Positions 18,338 to 25,345 of a stretch of DNA of 64,000 bases are shown here, one piece after another. Made by a program: the position numbers and the translations under genes. Within the stretch, counting starts at the first letter, position 1. Every line of letters starts with the position of its first letter. The notes beneath the pieces are model-generated. The model had not been told where the DNA came from. It searched no databases and was given only the letters and a program-made list of their open reading frames with translations. This DNA comes from DATGZH01 sp035297265 (GTDB taxonomy: Bacteria; Actinomycetota; Acidimicrobiia; Acidimicrobiales; RAAP-2): assembly GCA_035297265.1 (NCBI GenBank), contig DATGZH010000009.1, positions 26,864 through 90,863 on the forward strand. Reading direction: 5' to 3'.

Positions 18338-18937
18338 TCACCTCGCCTCGGGCGCGGCCTCGAGCAGCCAGCTCGCCCCCTGCTCGGACCACAGGCGGCG
18401 GGCCGAGGCGAGCGACCCGGCCAAGGCCTGGTCGGCTAGCTCGGCGGCCTCGTCGAAGCTGCACCACCGGACGGCGGGGCTCTCGCCCGGGCCGGGGGCC
18501 GGGTCGGTGTCGGTCCCGACGAGGAGGTAGCGCAGGTCGAGGTGCGTGTGGCCGAGGGCCGCGTCGTGCACGTCCAGGCCGAGCAGGAGCGGACCGCCCG
18601 GGGGGTGGCCGACCGGGAGCCCGGTCTCCTCGCCCGCCTCGCGCAGGGCGGCGTTCCAGGGGGCCTCCCCGGGGTTCAGGTGGCCCCCCGGCTGCATCCA
18701 GCGCCCGAGCCGGCGGTGGAGCAGCATGACGGTGCCCCGGCGGCCGACGACCACGGCCGAGGCGGTGACGTGGACCGGGTCCGCCGTCTCGTCGCAGGGG
18801 TCGGGCAGCCGTCCGAGCTCGACCAAGAACCGTTCCTTCGACGAGGCCTCGCGGCCGTCGCCGGGGACGTGGCCGGTCACGATCTCGACGAGCTCCGACG
18901 CGGGGAAGGCCGGGCTCGTCACCGGCGTCGCTTCCAC
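18338..18937 (-). CDS. NUDIX hydrolase
   Basis: 199 residues from GTG 18937, chosen because AGGGA sits 7 bases upstream; GTG 18922 is a weaker option. The Nudix box is present as GGHLNPGEAPWNAA followed by LREAGEETGL, after a core strand VHVTASAVVVGRRGTVMLLHRR. Nudix enzymes cleave nucleoside diphosphates linked to another group; the GRWMQPGGH lead-in resembles the housekeeping MutT/ADP-ribose type. The stop is 6 bases before the zinc-ribbon gene, so they are co-transcribed. Confidence 0.87.
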   Translation of the reverse strand: MEATPVTSPAFPASELVEIVTGHVPGDGREASSKERFLVELGRLPDPCDETADPVHVTASAVVVGRRGTVMLLHRRLGRWMQPGGHLNPGEAPWNAALREAGEETGLPVGHPPGGPLLLGLDVHDAALGHTHLDLRYLLVGTDTDPAPGPGESPAVRWCSFDEAAELADQALAGSLASARRLWSEQGASWLLEAAPEAR

Positions 18938-19014
18938 GTCCGCATCCCTAGCACAGAACGGTTCGCCGGCGATCGGCGTTTCACGCCGCCGGGCGACCGG
19001 ACGGACGGCCCCGT

Positions 19015-19803
19015 TCAGACGAGGACCTCGCCCCGGAGCACCGAGGTCGCCCGGCCGGCGATGTGGACCCGGTCCCCGTCGACGCCGACCCAGAGCCGGC
19101 CACCGCGCTGGCTCACCTGCACCGCGGTGAGCACGTCCCGACGGGCGCGCTCGGCCCACAAGGGACCGAGGGCGCACTGCGCCGACCCGGTGACCGGATC
19201 CTCGTCGATCCCGATCCGCGGCGCGAACGTGCGGAGGACGTAGTCGGCGCCCGAGTCGCCACCGGGCGCGGTCACGAGGAGGATGCTGTCCTCTAGCTCG
19301 ACGATGGCCGCCAGGTCCGGTTGCATCGCCCGGACGGCTGCCTCGTCGGCCAGCTCCAGCACGACGAAGCCGTTGCTGCGCATCGTCCCGATCACGCTCC
19401 TTTCGGGGGCCCCGACGGGCGGCAGCGCTTCGCACGGTGCAAGGGGGTCGGCCGGGAAGTCGAGCTCGATCCGCTCCCCGTCGAGCCGGGCGGAGAGCTC
19501 ACCGCTCATCGTGGTGAAGCGCACGGTGCCCCCGTCGTCGGCCCACCCCTCGGCCCGCATGACGTGGGCGGCGGCGAGCGTGGCGTGCCCGCAGATCTCG
19601 ACCTCGGCCGAAGGCGCGAACCACCGGAGGGAGAACGTGTCGCCGAGGCCCCGGACGAAGGCGGTCTCGGAGATGGCGAGCTCGGTCGCCAGGCGCTGCA
19701 TCCAGCCCGCCTCCGCCTCCGCCTCCAGCAGGCAGACGGCCGCCGGGTTGCCGGTGAGCGGGCCGTCGGCGAAGGCGTCGACCCAGGTGATCGGGACGGG
19801 CAC
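19015..19803 (-). CDS. PhzF family phenazine biosynthesis-like isomerase
   Basis: 262 residues in two DAP-epimerase-like lobes. The catalytic Glu is Glu46 in AISETAFV, and the substrate loop has FAPSAEVEICGHATLAAAHV; the second lobe has APRIGIDEDPVTGSAQCALGPLW. PhzF isomerises a phenazine precursor, but most homologues outside phenazine clusters have unknown substrates and none of the other phz genes is here. It begins 3 bases after the stop of the aminotransferase, so the two form an operon. Confidence 0.88.
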   Translation of the reverse strand: MPVPITWVDAFADGPLTGNPAAVCLLEAEAEAGWMQRLATELAISETAFVRGLGDTFSLRWFAPSAEVEICGHATLAAAHVMRAEGWADDGGTVRFTTMSGELSARLDGERIELDFPADPLAPCEALPPVGAPERSVIGTMRSNGFVVLELADEAAVRAMQPDLAAIVELEDSILLVTAPGGDSGADYVLRTFAPRIGIDEDPVTGSAQCALGPLWAERARRDVLTAVQVSQRGGRLWVGVDGDRVHIAGRATSVLRGEVLV

Positions 19804-19806
19804 GGC

Positions 19807-20979
19807 TCAGCCCAGTGCGCCGAGGCGCTCGAGGGCGGCGTCGAGCACCTCCGGCCGCTTGCAGAAGGCGAACCGCACCAGGGGCGCTCCCCCCGCCGGG
19901 TCCTCGTAGAAGGCCGACAGCGGGACGGCCACCACCCCGCAGCGCTCGGGGAGCCGCCGGCAGAAGTCGAGGCCGTCGTCGAAGCCGAGCGGCGTGATGT
20001 CGGCCACCGTGAAGTAGGTGGCGGCCGGGCGGAAGACGACGAAGCCCAGCGCCGCCAGCCCGTCGCAGAGCTGGTCCCGGCGGGCCCGGAGCTCGATGGC
20101 CGCCTGGTCGAAGTACTTGGTCCCCGCGGCGAGGGCCTCGGCCACGGCGTGCTGGAAGGGTGTGGCGTTGGCGTACGTGAGGAACTGCTTGGCTGTCCGC
20201 ACGGCATGGACGAGGGGGGCGGGGCCGCAGGCCCAACCCACCTTCCAACCCGTGAAGCCGAACGTCTTCCCCGACGACGAGATCGTGAGCGTGCGCTCGC
20301 GCATGCCCGGGAGCGACGCCAACGGGACGTGGGACCCGTCGAAGACCAGGTGCTCGTAGACCTCGTCGGTCACCGCCACGAGGTCGTGCTCCGTGCAGCA
20401 CCGGGCCACGAGCTCGAGCTCGTCTCCGCTCATGACCTTCCCCGTCGGGTTGTGCGGGGAGTTGAGCAGGACGAGCCGGGTGCGGGCCGTGACCGCGGCC
20501 TCGAGGTCCTCGGCCGAGAAGTGCCAGTCCGGCGGTTGGAGGGTGACGCTGCGCCGCCTCGCCCCCGCCATGGCGGCCACCGCGCCGTAGGCGTCATAGG
20601 CGGGGTCGAACACGAGGACCTCGTCGCCCACCTCGCAGAGGGAGAGGAGGGCGGCGGCCAGGGCCTCGGTGGCCCCCGCGGTGACGAGCACCTCGGTCGC
20701 GGGGTCGTACTCGAGCCCGTAGCAGGCCCGCTGGTGCTCGCTCACCGCCTCCCGCAGGGCCGGGACGCCGAGCCCCGGCGCGTACTGGTTGTGCCCGGCC
20801 CGGATGGCCGCCACCGCCGCCTCGGCCACGTCGGTCGGGCCGTCGGTGTCGGGGAACCCCTGTCCGAGGTTAATCGCGCCGGTGGCCAGGGCGAGCGACG
20901 ACATCTCGTCGAAGATGGTGGTAGCGAAGCCCTGCAGCCGGGCGTTCAGGTAGGGCGCCCGCTCCATCACCCGACGCAT
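19807..20979 (-). CDS. PLP-dependent aminotransferase, class I/II (DapC/methionine aminotransferase-like)
   Basis: 390 residues from ATG 20979; ATG 20967 is an alternative. Signature elements are INLGQGFPDTDGP, LVTAGATEAL, LLNSPHNPTGKV, VTDEVYEHLVFDG and the PLP-lysine segment ISSSGKTFGFTGWKVGW. The GQGFPDTDGP motif marks the group that contains mycobacterial N-succinyldiaminopimelate aminotransferase DapC as well as methionine and kynurenine aminotransferases, so the amino donor is uncertain. It is divergent from the EEP-family gene with 54 bases between starts. Confidence 0.87.
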   Translation of the reverse strand: MRRVMERAPYLNARLQGFATTIFDEMSSLALATGAINLGQGFPDTDGPTDVAEAAVAAIRAGHNQYAPGLGVPALREAVSEHQRACYGLEYDPATEVLVTAGATEALAAALLSLCEVGDEVLVFDPAYDAYGAVAAMAGARRRSVTLQPPDWHFSAEDLEAAVTARTRLVLLNSPHNPTGKVMSGDELELVARCCTEHDLVAVTDEVYEHLVFDGSHVPLASLPGMRERTLTISSSGKTFGFTGWKVGWACGPAPLVHAVRTAKQFLTYANATPFQHAVAEALAAGTKYFDQAAIELRARRDQLCDGLAALGFVVFRPAATYFTVADITPLGFDDGLDFCRRLPERCGVVAVPLSAFYEDPAGGAPLVRFAFCKRPEVLDAALERLGALG

Positions 20980-21033
20980 GTTACCGGCCGCCTGTCGGAC
21001 CCCCGGCCGGTCACCCGGTAGGTTGACCAACCC

Positions 21034-21882
21034 GTGGGCGACGAGCGGGTCGAGGTGGTGGTGGCGAGCTTCAACGCCCACGCCGGCGTCGACGGCTGGG
21101 GACGCCCCTACGACGTCGTGGCATCGGTGCGCTCACTCGGCGCCGACGTCGTCGTGCTGCAGGAGTCGTGGGCCCCGCACGGCGGCCCGGGTCTGGCCGA
21201 GCGCGTCGGGGGCCAGCTGGGCTACGACGTCGTCACGAAGGCTCTCGGGGGTGGCCGTCTCGGCGCGCCGAACCCGGCGGCCAACGACCGCTGGATGCGG
21301 CGCTTCGACTGGCGCGGCGTGGGCCACGCCCTCTACCTCGACAGCGAACGACCCCTCCCCGACCGCGTCGCCGCGTCGGAGCGCTTCTCCGAGGCCCAGC
21401 CCGGGCAGCTCGAGCTGGCGCTGCTCACCCGCCTGCCCTTGCGGGCCCGCGAGGTCGTCGATCTCGGTCATCTCCCCGGTGACCGGGTTCGGCGGGCCGC
21501 CCTCGTGGTGCACCTCGCCGCCGGCGGCGGCGAGCTCGTCGTCGTCGGGGTGCACATGGCCCATCTCACGAACGGCTCGCTCCGCCACTTCGCGGCGCTC
21601 CGCCGGGCGCTCCCCGGGCTGGCGGGCGACCGGCCGGCGGTGGTGGCCGGCGACATGAACCTGTGGGGACCCCCGGTGGCCGTCTCCCTGCCGGGCTGGC
21701 GTCGGGCCGTCCGGGGTAGGAGCTGGCCGGCCTGGCGCCCGCACAGCCAGGTCGACCACATCCTCATCCACGGTGACGTCCGCTGCCTCGGGGCCGAGGT
21801 CCTCGGGCCCGCCGGCTCGGACCACCGACCCGTCCGGGCCCGTCTGAGCGTCGGGGTCCCGGCCACCGCGGCCAGCCGGTAG
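21034..21882 (+). CDS. Endonuclease/exonuclease/phosphatase (EEP) family protein
   Basis: 282 residues. The EEP fold is shown by VVVASFNAHAG, VVVLQESWAP (metal Glu), VVGVHMAHL, VVAGDMNLWG (catalytic Asp-Asn) and the closing VDHILIHG and AGSDHRPVRARL (catalytic Asp-His). Members cleave phosphodiesters of DNA, RNA, lipids or nucleotides; nothing in the sequence fixes which. GTG at 21034. It stands alone on the plus strand between the minus-strand aminotransferase and the histidine kinase. Confidence 0.87.
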   Translation: MGDERVEVVVASFNAHAGVDGWGRPYDVVASVRSLGADVVVLQESWAPHGGPGLAERVGGQLGYDVVTKALGGGRLGAPNPAANDRWMRRFDWRGVGHALYLDSERPLPDRVAASERFSEAQPGQLELALLTRLPLRAREVVDLGHLPGDRVRRAALVVHLAAGGGELVVVGVHMAHLTNGSLRHFAALRRALPGLAGDRPAVVAGDMNLWGPPVAVSLPGWRRAVRGRSWPAWRPHSQVDHILIHGDVRCLGAEVLGPAGSDHRPVRARLSVGVPATAASR

Positions 21883-21942
21883 CCCGATCGCTCCTGGCGA
21901 ATGGGCAGGGGACCAGTCCGGGCGGGGGACAAATAGTCCAAA

Positions 21943-22950
21943 TTGATCAGGCAAACCCCCCCGTCTGTGTCTGAGGCCCTGCCCCGCCACCGCCGACAAT
22001 GGACCTATGCGTCCCCCACGGGCGACCCGCCCGAGGGCAGTCCTGTCGTCGCGCTCGTGAGCGGCCCGGCGCGCTCGGATGAGATCCCCCGACCCCCCGG
22101 GCCGACCCTCTTGGCCGCCCCGCCCGCTGTGACCGACGAGCTCGGCGCCGACCCTCCGGCGACCGGCCGGTCCAAGCCGCGCCGCCCTCGCTCTCCGGCG
22201 ACCGCTCGACCCGACGACGTCGTGGAGGCGGCCCCGACCAAGGACGGCCCCGAGGATCCGCCGCCTCCCGTTGCCCCGCCGGTACCCGACGACGAAGCCC
22301 GAAGCCGGACGTTGACCCGGCTCACCCAGGCCCGCGAGGAAGAGCGGATCCACATCGCGGGCGAGATCCACGACGACTCCATCCAGGTGCTCTCGGCGCT
22401 CAGCCTCCGCCTCCAGCTCCTCCGCCGCCACGTGGACGAGCCCGAGGCCATCGAGATACTCCGGCAGGCCGAAAAGACCCTGACCGACGTCACGGGCCGG
22501 CTCCGTGAGCTGCTCTTCGAGCTGCGTCCCCCGGCGCTCGACGTCCGGGGCCTCGTGGCCTCGCTCGACGACCTGGCCAACCGGCAGTTCCGCCAGCGCG
22601 ACATACGTTGGCGCAGCCGCGACCTCCTCGGCTTCGAGCCGCCAGAGGCCCTGCGGTCGGTCCTCTTCCGCATCGGCCGCGAGGCCATCCGCCAGATCGC
22701 CGCCCAAGGGGCCGCCAACTGGGTCTCGCTCACGCTCGAGGGGCGCGACGACGGCGTGGTGCTCCGCATCCAAGACGACGGGGCGATATTCGTCTCCTCG
22801 GCCAAGCGGCGGGCGGGAGAGGGCCTCACGGCGATGCAGGACGAGGCCGAGGTGATCGGGGGGACGCTCCGCCTCAGCGGTGCGCCGGTCTCAGGCGTGA
22901 CGCTCGAGGTCTGGCTGCCGCTCGAAGACGTGACCGACGAAACGAGTTGA
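21943..22950 (+). CDS. NarL-family sensor histidine kinase with degenerate ATPase N-box
   Basis: 335 residues as called from TTG 21943; GTG 21967 and GTG 22057 are possible later starts. Residues 1-120 are Pro/Arg-rich and disordered, with no membrane helix or sensor domain, so it is soluble. The HisKA_3 dimerisation helix holds the phospho-acceptor His143 in IAGEIHDDSIQVLSAL. The HATPase domain is unusual: the N-box Asn is replaced (EAIRQ, Gln251), and the D-x-G-x-G motif reads DDGAIF; GEGLTAMQ and GVTLEVWLPL remain. It faces a NarL-type regulator across two insertion elements (22985-25345); without them the genes would end about 35 bases apart, so they are probably partners. Confidence 0.82.
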   Translation: MIRQTPPSVSEALPRHRRQWTYASPTGDPPEGSPVVALVSGPARSDEIPRPPGPTLLAAPPAVTDELGADPPATGRSKPRRPRSPATARPDDVVEAAPTKDGPEDPPPPVAPPVPDDEARSRTLTRLTQAREEERIHIAGEIHDDSIQVLSALSLRLQLLRRHVDEPEAIEILRQAEKTLTDVTGRLRELLFELRPPALDVRGLVASLDDLANRQFRQRDIRWRSRDLLGFEPPEALRSVLFRIGREAIRQIAAQGAANWVSLTLEGRDDGVVLRIQDDGAIFVSSAKRRAGEGLTAMQDEAEVIGGTLRLSGAPVSGVTLEVWLPLEDVTDETS

Positions 22951-22984
22951 GTCGTGAGGCGCTGGCGCGCCGACCGGTGAGGAA

Positions 22985-23010
22985 CTAGTGCCCCTTCAGA
23001 CAACGTTTGC
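22985..23010. repeat. Left inverted repeat of element A
   Basis: Begins CTAGTGCC at 22985-22992 and ends CAACGTTTGC at 23001-23010. It is nearly the same sequence as the reverse complement of 25321-25345 (right end of element B), differing at a few central positions. The tnpB stop codon (22996-22998 on the minus strand) lies inside it, so the repeat encodes the end of TnpB. Confidence 0.85.
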
Positions 23011-23022
23011 ACGGTTGCCTGA
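22996..23022. other. Hairpin at tnpB 3' end (possible omega-RNA or terminator element)
   Basis: TCAGACAACGT at 22996-23006 can pair with ACGGTTGCCTGA at 23011-23022 (one mismatch, one bulged G) around a TTGC loop. It covers the tnpB stop codon and its last codons. In IS200/IS605 elements the 3' end of tnpB gives rise to the guide-scaffold RNA; a structured end here would fit that, but it could equally be a transcription terminator or the transposase-binding repeat itself. Confidence 0.45.
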
Positions 23023-24381
23023 TCCTCGCCGTCGGCCGGTGAAGGCGGCAACCGTCTCTTGGTCAGAGACGGCAGCACGGCGAGCGACTCCCTCGGGTCG
23101 AGGGCGGCCCGGTGCCGGGCAGGACCGGTGCACGTCCATCAGGTGACGACGCCGGTCACGTCGGGCCGGCGGGGAGCCGGCTCGGCGGTGCGTGACGACG
23201 GCCGGTGCCGTCGCAGATCCGCCGCCTCGGGCGGCGATGTTGCGGGCGCCCACGATGTCGCGGTGCTCCGTGTGCCCGCAGTGCGGACAGCTGAACTGTC
23301 GGCCCTTGGGTTTGGGGGTGTGCTGGTGGCACTGCGGACAGGTCGACGAGGTCCCCCGTTCGTCGACGAGGACAAGGGTGATCCCGGCCACCTCGGCCTT
23401 GTCGCCGAGTGCCCCGAGGAGATGGGTGCGCCGCCAGGCGGTGCCCACCCGGCGGTTCTGGACCCGGCCGGCCCGCTGGCCGGTGATGCCTCGCAGGTCG
23501 CCGACCACCAGAGTGGCGACGCCAACACCCCTCGCCCGCTCGACGAGGGTCTTGGCCGCCTGGTGCTGCATCTGATGCACCCGGCGACGGTGCTTCGCCT
23601 CGGCCCGGCGTTGGGCGGCTCGGAGCTTGCGCCAGCGCCTCGAGCCCCGCTGGCCCCGTCGGGGGGTCTTCGGGGCCAACCTCTTCTGCCGGGCCTTGGT
23701 GTCGGCCAGGTGGAGGCGTTCTTCGGCCCGGATGGCTCGGCCTGAGACGAGGAGGGCCTCCTTCCCACCGGCGACGGCGAAGGGGTGGATGATGCCGAGG
23801 TCCACACCGGCGACGGTCCCTTCTTCTGGGGGAGAGGCGATAGGCACCTCGGCCGTCACGTCGAGCCAGAGCCGGCCAACGTGTGCGAGGAGGGTCACCG
23901 AGCGCACGTCGGCCTCGGGGCAGGGGAGGGCCCGGGCCAGGCGGAGGCAGAGCTCGGGGGTCCCCCGGGCGGTCGAGAGCCGCACCCGGTGGCCCTTGAG
24001 ACAGAAGGTGCCGGCGTAGTAGCGCAGCGGCATCAGGCGCCGGCGCCGTCTCGGGTAGCGGGCGATCTCGCCCCGGCGCTTGCGCTTGGCCGTCTCCATG
24101 CAGGCATCGGCGTAGCGCCGGACGACCGAGCGCAGGGCGGTCACCGAGAGCTCGCCCACCCGCACGCCGGCCACCTCCCGGTAGAGCTCCTGGTAGTTGA
24201 GGAGCGGCCGGCCACCTCTCTTGAACCGGTAACGGTTGAGCTCGATGAGCCCCGCCCACACGTCGCCGCCGGCAACCAGCATCGCCCAGCAGCGCCTCGC
24301 CTGGGCCGGGGTAACCCGCAGCCTGACCCGGGCCGTCCGGTAGACGACGGGGACGCTGTTGCTGTTCCGCTTCCTCGGCAC
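22996..24381 (-). CDS. tnpB: RNA-guided endonuclease TnpB family protein (OrfB), rearranged RuvC site
   Basis: 461 residues, intact. Wedge/REC part (1-185), RuvC-I GVDLGIIHPFAV with Asp194, RuvC-II LVVGDLRGIT where the canonical catalytic Glu is Gly294, a Glu at 341 in VDERGTSSTCPQC (47 residues further on), zinc-finger cysteines 348, 351, 365 and 368, and RuvC-III EHRDIVGARNIAARG with Asp375. TnpB proteins are RNA-guided DNA nucleases that help their transposon persist. A relocated Glu of this kind is known in some TnpB and Fanzor groups, so activity is possible. About 75 Arg-rich residues follow the RuvC-III motif, and the last eight are encoded by the inverted repeat. GTG start at 24381. 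Confidence 0.9.
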   Translation of the reverse strand: MPRKRNSNSVPVVYRTARVRLRVTPAQARRCWAMLVAGGDVWAGLIELNRYRFKRGGRPLLNYQELYREVAGVRVGELSVTALRSVVRRYADACMETAKRKRRGEIARYPRRRRRLMPLRYYAGTFCLKGHRVRLSTARGTPELCLRLARALPCPEADVRSVTLLAHVGRLWLDVTAEVPIASPPEEGTVAGVDLGIIHPFAVAGGKEALLVSGRAIRAEERLHLADTKARQKRLAPKTPRRGQRGSRRWRKLRAAQRRAEAKHRRRVHQMQHQAAKTLVERARGVGVATLVVGDLRGITGQRAGRVQNRRVGTAWRRTHLLGALGDKAEVAGITLVLVDERGTSSTCPQCHQHTPKPKGRQFSCPHCGHTEHRDIVGARNIAARGGGSATAPAVVTHRRAGSPPARRDRRRHLMDVHRSCPAPGRPRPEGVARRAAVSDQETVAAFTGRRRGSGNRANVV

Positions 24382-24398
24382 CCCGGCAGCATCGCCGC

Positions 24399-24413
24399 GG
24401 GGTGTAACACCCC
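24399..24413. repeat. 15-base palindrome upstream of tnpB
   Basis: GGGGTGT and ACACCCC are exact reverse complements with a single central A. It lies 17 bases before the tnpB GTG and directly abuts the right inverted repeat of element A. It may be an operator for tnpB or a subterminal hairpin; no homologue is visible elsewhere in the window. Confidence 0.6.
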
Positions 24414-24457
24414 GAACGTTGCCGGTCGCGGCACTAGTGCCGCGTCAGGCAACGTTC
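24414..24457. repeat. 44-base near-perfect palindrome at the element A/B junction
   Basis: The right repeat of A and the left repeat of B meet head to head and share one CTAG (24434-24437). The 20-base arms differ at only two positions; the core GCGGCACTAGTGCCGC is a perfect 16-base palindrome. This is what insertion of one CTAG-targeting element at the CTAG edge of another would produce. Confidence 0.88.
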
Positions 24458-24461
24458 ACCC

Positions 24462-24750
24462 CTACGAGAGCCGCTGACGGAGGGCCTCAAGAATCGGTCG
24501 GTTCGACCTCGTGAGGATCGGCCGCCAGCGCCGCCAACCGCCGTCCTTGATGTACGCGACGGCTGGGTCGCTCTCCGATCCGTAGGTCACCCTGATCCAG
24601 CGGTTGAAGAATCGGAGCCGAAGCGACCGTAAGCCACGTCAACCAGCGGTTGGAGGTTCGTCGCGTTCGGTCCCGACCGGAAGCCGATGGCGTCGTCGGA
24701 GATGAGCAGAGAGCCGTATTCGGTCTGGGAGCGGGCGTCGTAGGCAGCAC
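24462..24750 (-). pseudogene. Fragment of an unidentified host-type gene inside element B
   Basis: Read on the minus strand the segment encodes TEYGSLLISDDAIGF, SGPNATNLQPLVDVAYGRF, then after a one-base frameshift near 24610 RFFNRWIRVTYGSESD, PAVAYIKDGGWRRW, RPILTRSNRPILEALRQ and a TAG at 24462-24464. It has the composition and regular strand pattern of a real protein, probably the last 95 or so residues of a small conserved protein of the host group, but I do not recognise the family. It ends where transposase homology begins (about 24757), so the element has picked up foreign DNA or lost its own front half here. Confidence 0.5.
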
Positions 24751-24756
24751 GGGGCG

Positions 24757-25334
24757 GGGCGACCCCGAGGTGGTGATCTGCTTCGACGAGTTCGGGCCGC
24801 TCAATCTCCAACCCCATCCCGGCCGCCAGTGGGCCGAGCGCGACACCAAAGGAGCCGACCGGAAGACTCCCCGACGCCGACGGCGGGCCACCTACTCCCG
24901 GCCCCACGGCGTCCGACACCTGCTGGAGGCCTCGACCTCGGCTCCGACAAGCTCTACGGCCACATCAAGACGAGGAAGGGCCGGACCGAGTTCCTCGCCT
25001 TCTGCCGCTACATCCGGACGCTCTACCCGGTGAGCGTCCGGATCGCCATCGTGCTCGTCAATTCAACCCCCACCTGTCGACCAAGAACGACACCCGAGTC
25101 GGCGACTGGGCCAAGGCCAACAACGTCGAGCTGGCCTACACCCCGAACTACGCGAGTTGGCTGAATCGGATCGAAGCTCAGTTCACCGCCCTGCTCTACT
25201 TCTGCTTGGACGGCACCGACCACGAGAGCCACGAGGCACAGGCGTTCTTGATCCGGCGCTACATCGCTTGGCGCAACCGCAACGCCAAGGACGAAATGCT
25301 ACGTGAGCTGGTGAACCGCGCAAACGTTGCCTGA
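24757..25334 (+). pseudogene. IS630 family transposase, C-terminal remnant with two frameshifts
   Basis: Three successive frames are needed: GDPEVVICFDEFGPLNLQPH (first catalytic Asp), then DLGSDKLYGHIKTRKGRTEF and FLAFCRYIRTLYPVSVRIAIVL, then NPHLSTKNDTRVGDWAKAN, NVELAYTPNYASWLNRIEAQ (catalytic Glu) and RELVNRANVA. Shifts fall near 24935 and 25062. At the second one the expected VLDNFNPHL reads VLVN, so the second catalytic Asp is lost. The stop codon at 25332-25334 lies inside the right inverted repeat. Inactive. Confidence 0.85.
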
Positions 25335-25345
25335 TGCGGCACTAG
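25321..25345. repeat. Right inverted repeat of element B
   Basis: Complement begins CTAGTGCCGCATCAGGCAAC. The CTAG (25342-25345) also contains the TAG stop codon of the response-regulator gene on the minus strand, so the insertion used this stop codon as target without changing the protein. Confidence 0.88.

Larger units (their letters stand above)
22985..24437 (-). mobile_element. tnpB-bearing element A with IS630-like inverted ends
   Basis: About 1.45 kb. The left end (22985-23008) and the right end (24414-24437) are imperfect inverted repeats (about 18 of 24 positions), each starting with CTAG and sharing CTAGTGCC and CAACGTT. The only gene is tnpB, on the minus strand. Both ends match those of the adjacent IS630-type element B. 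No TnpA (Y1 or serine) transposase is present. A 15-base palindrome lies at 24399-24413, between the tnpB start and the right end. IS630 elements are known to insert at CTAG/TA, so A looks like a tnpB riding on IS630-type ends. Boundaries are exact if CTAG is the target. Confidence 0.7.
24434..25345 (+). mobile_element. Decayed IS630-family element B carrying a host-gene fragment
   Basis: 912 bases. Its ends (24434-24457 and the complement of 25322-25345) match at 22 of the first 23 positions and both start with CTAG. Inside are a minus-strand fragment of a host-type gene (24462-24750) and the C-terminal two-thirds of an IS630 DDE transposase broken by two frameshifts. The N-terminal helix-turn-helix part of the transposase is missing. 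B cannot move by itself, but its well preserved ends could be used in trans by a complete relative elsewhere in the genome. Confidence 0.78.

Noticed and set aside
19015..20979. Phenazine biosynthesis cluster suggested by PhzF
   Set aside because: No other phz genes are nearby; PhzF homologues are common in unrelated contexts.
22996..24381. Classical IS200/IS605 element
   Set aside because: No Y1 transposase gene or remnant is visible, and the ends are inverted repeats with CTAG, unlike the subterminal hairpins of that family.
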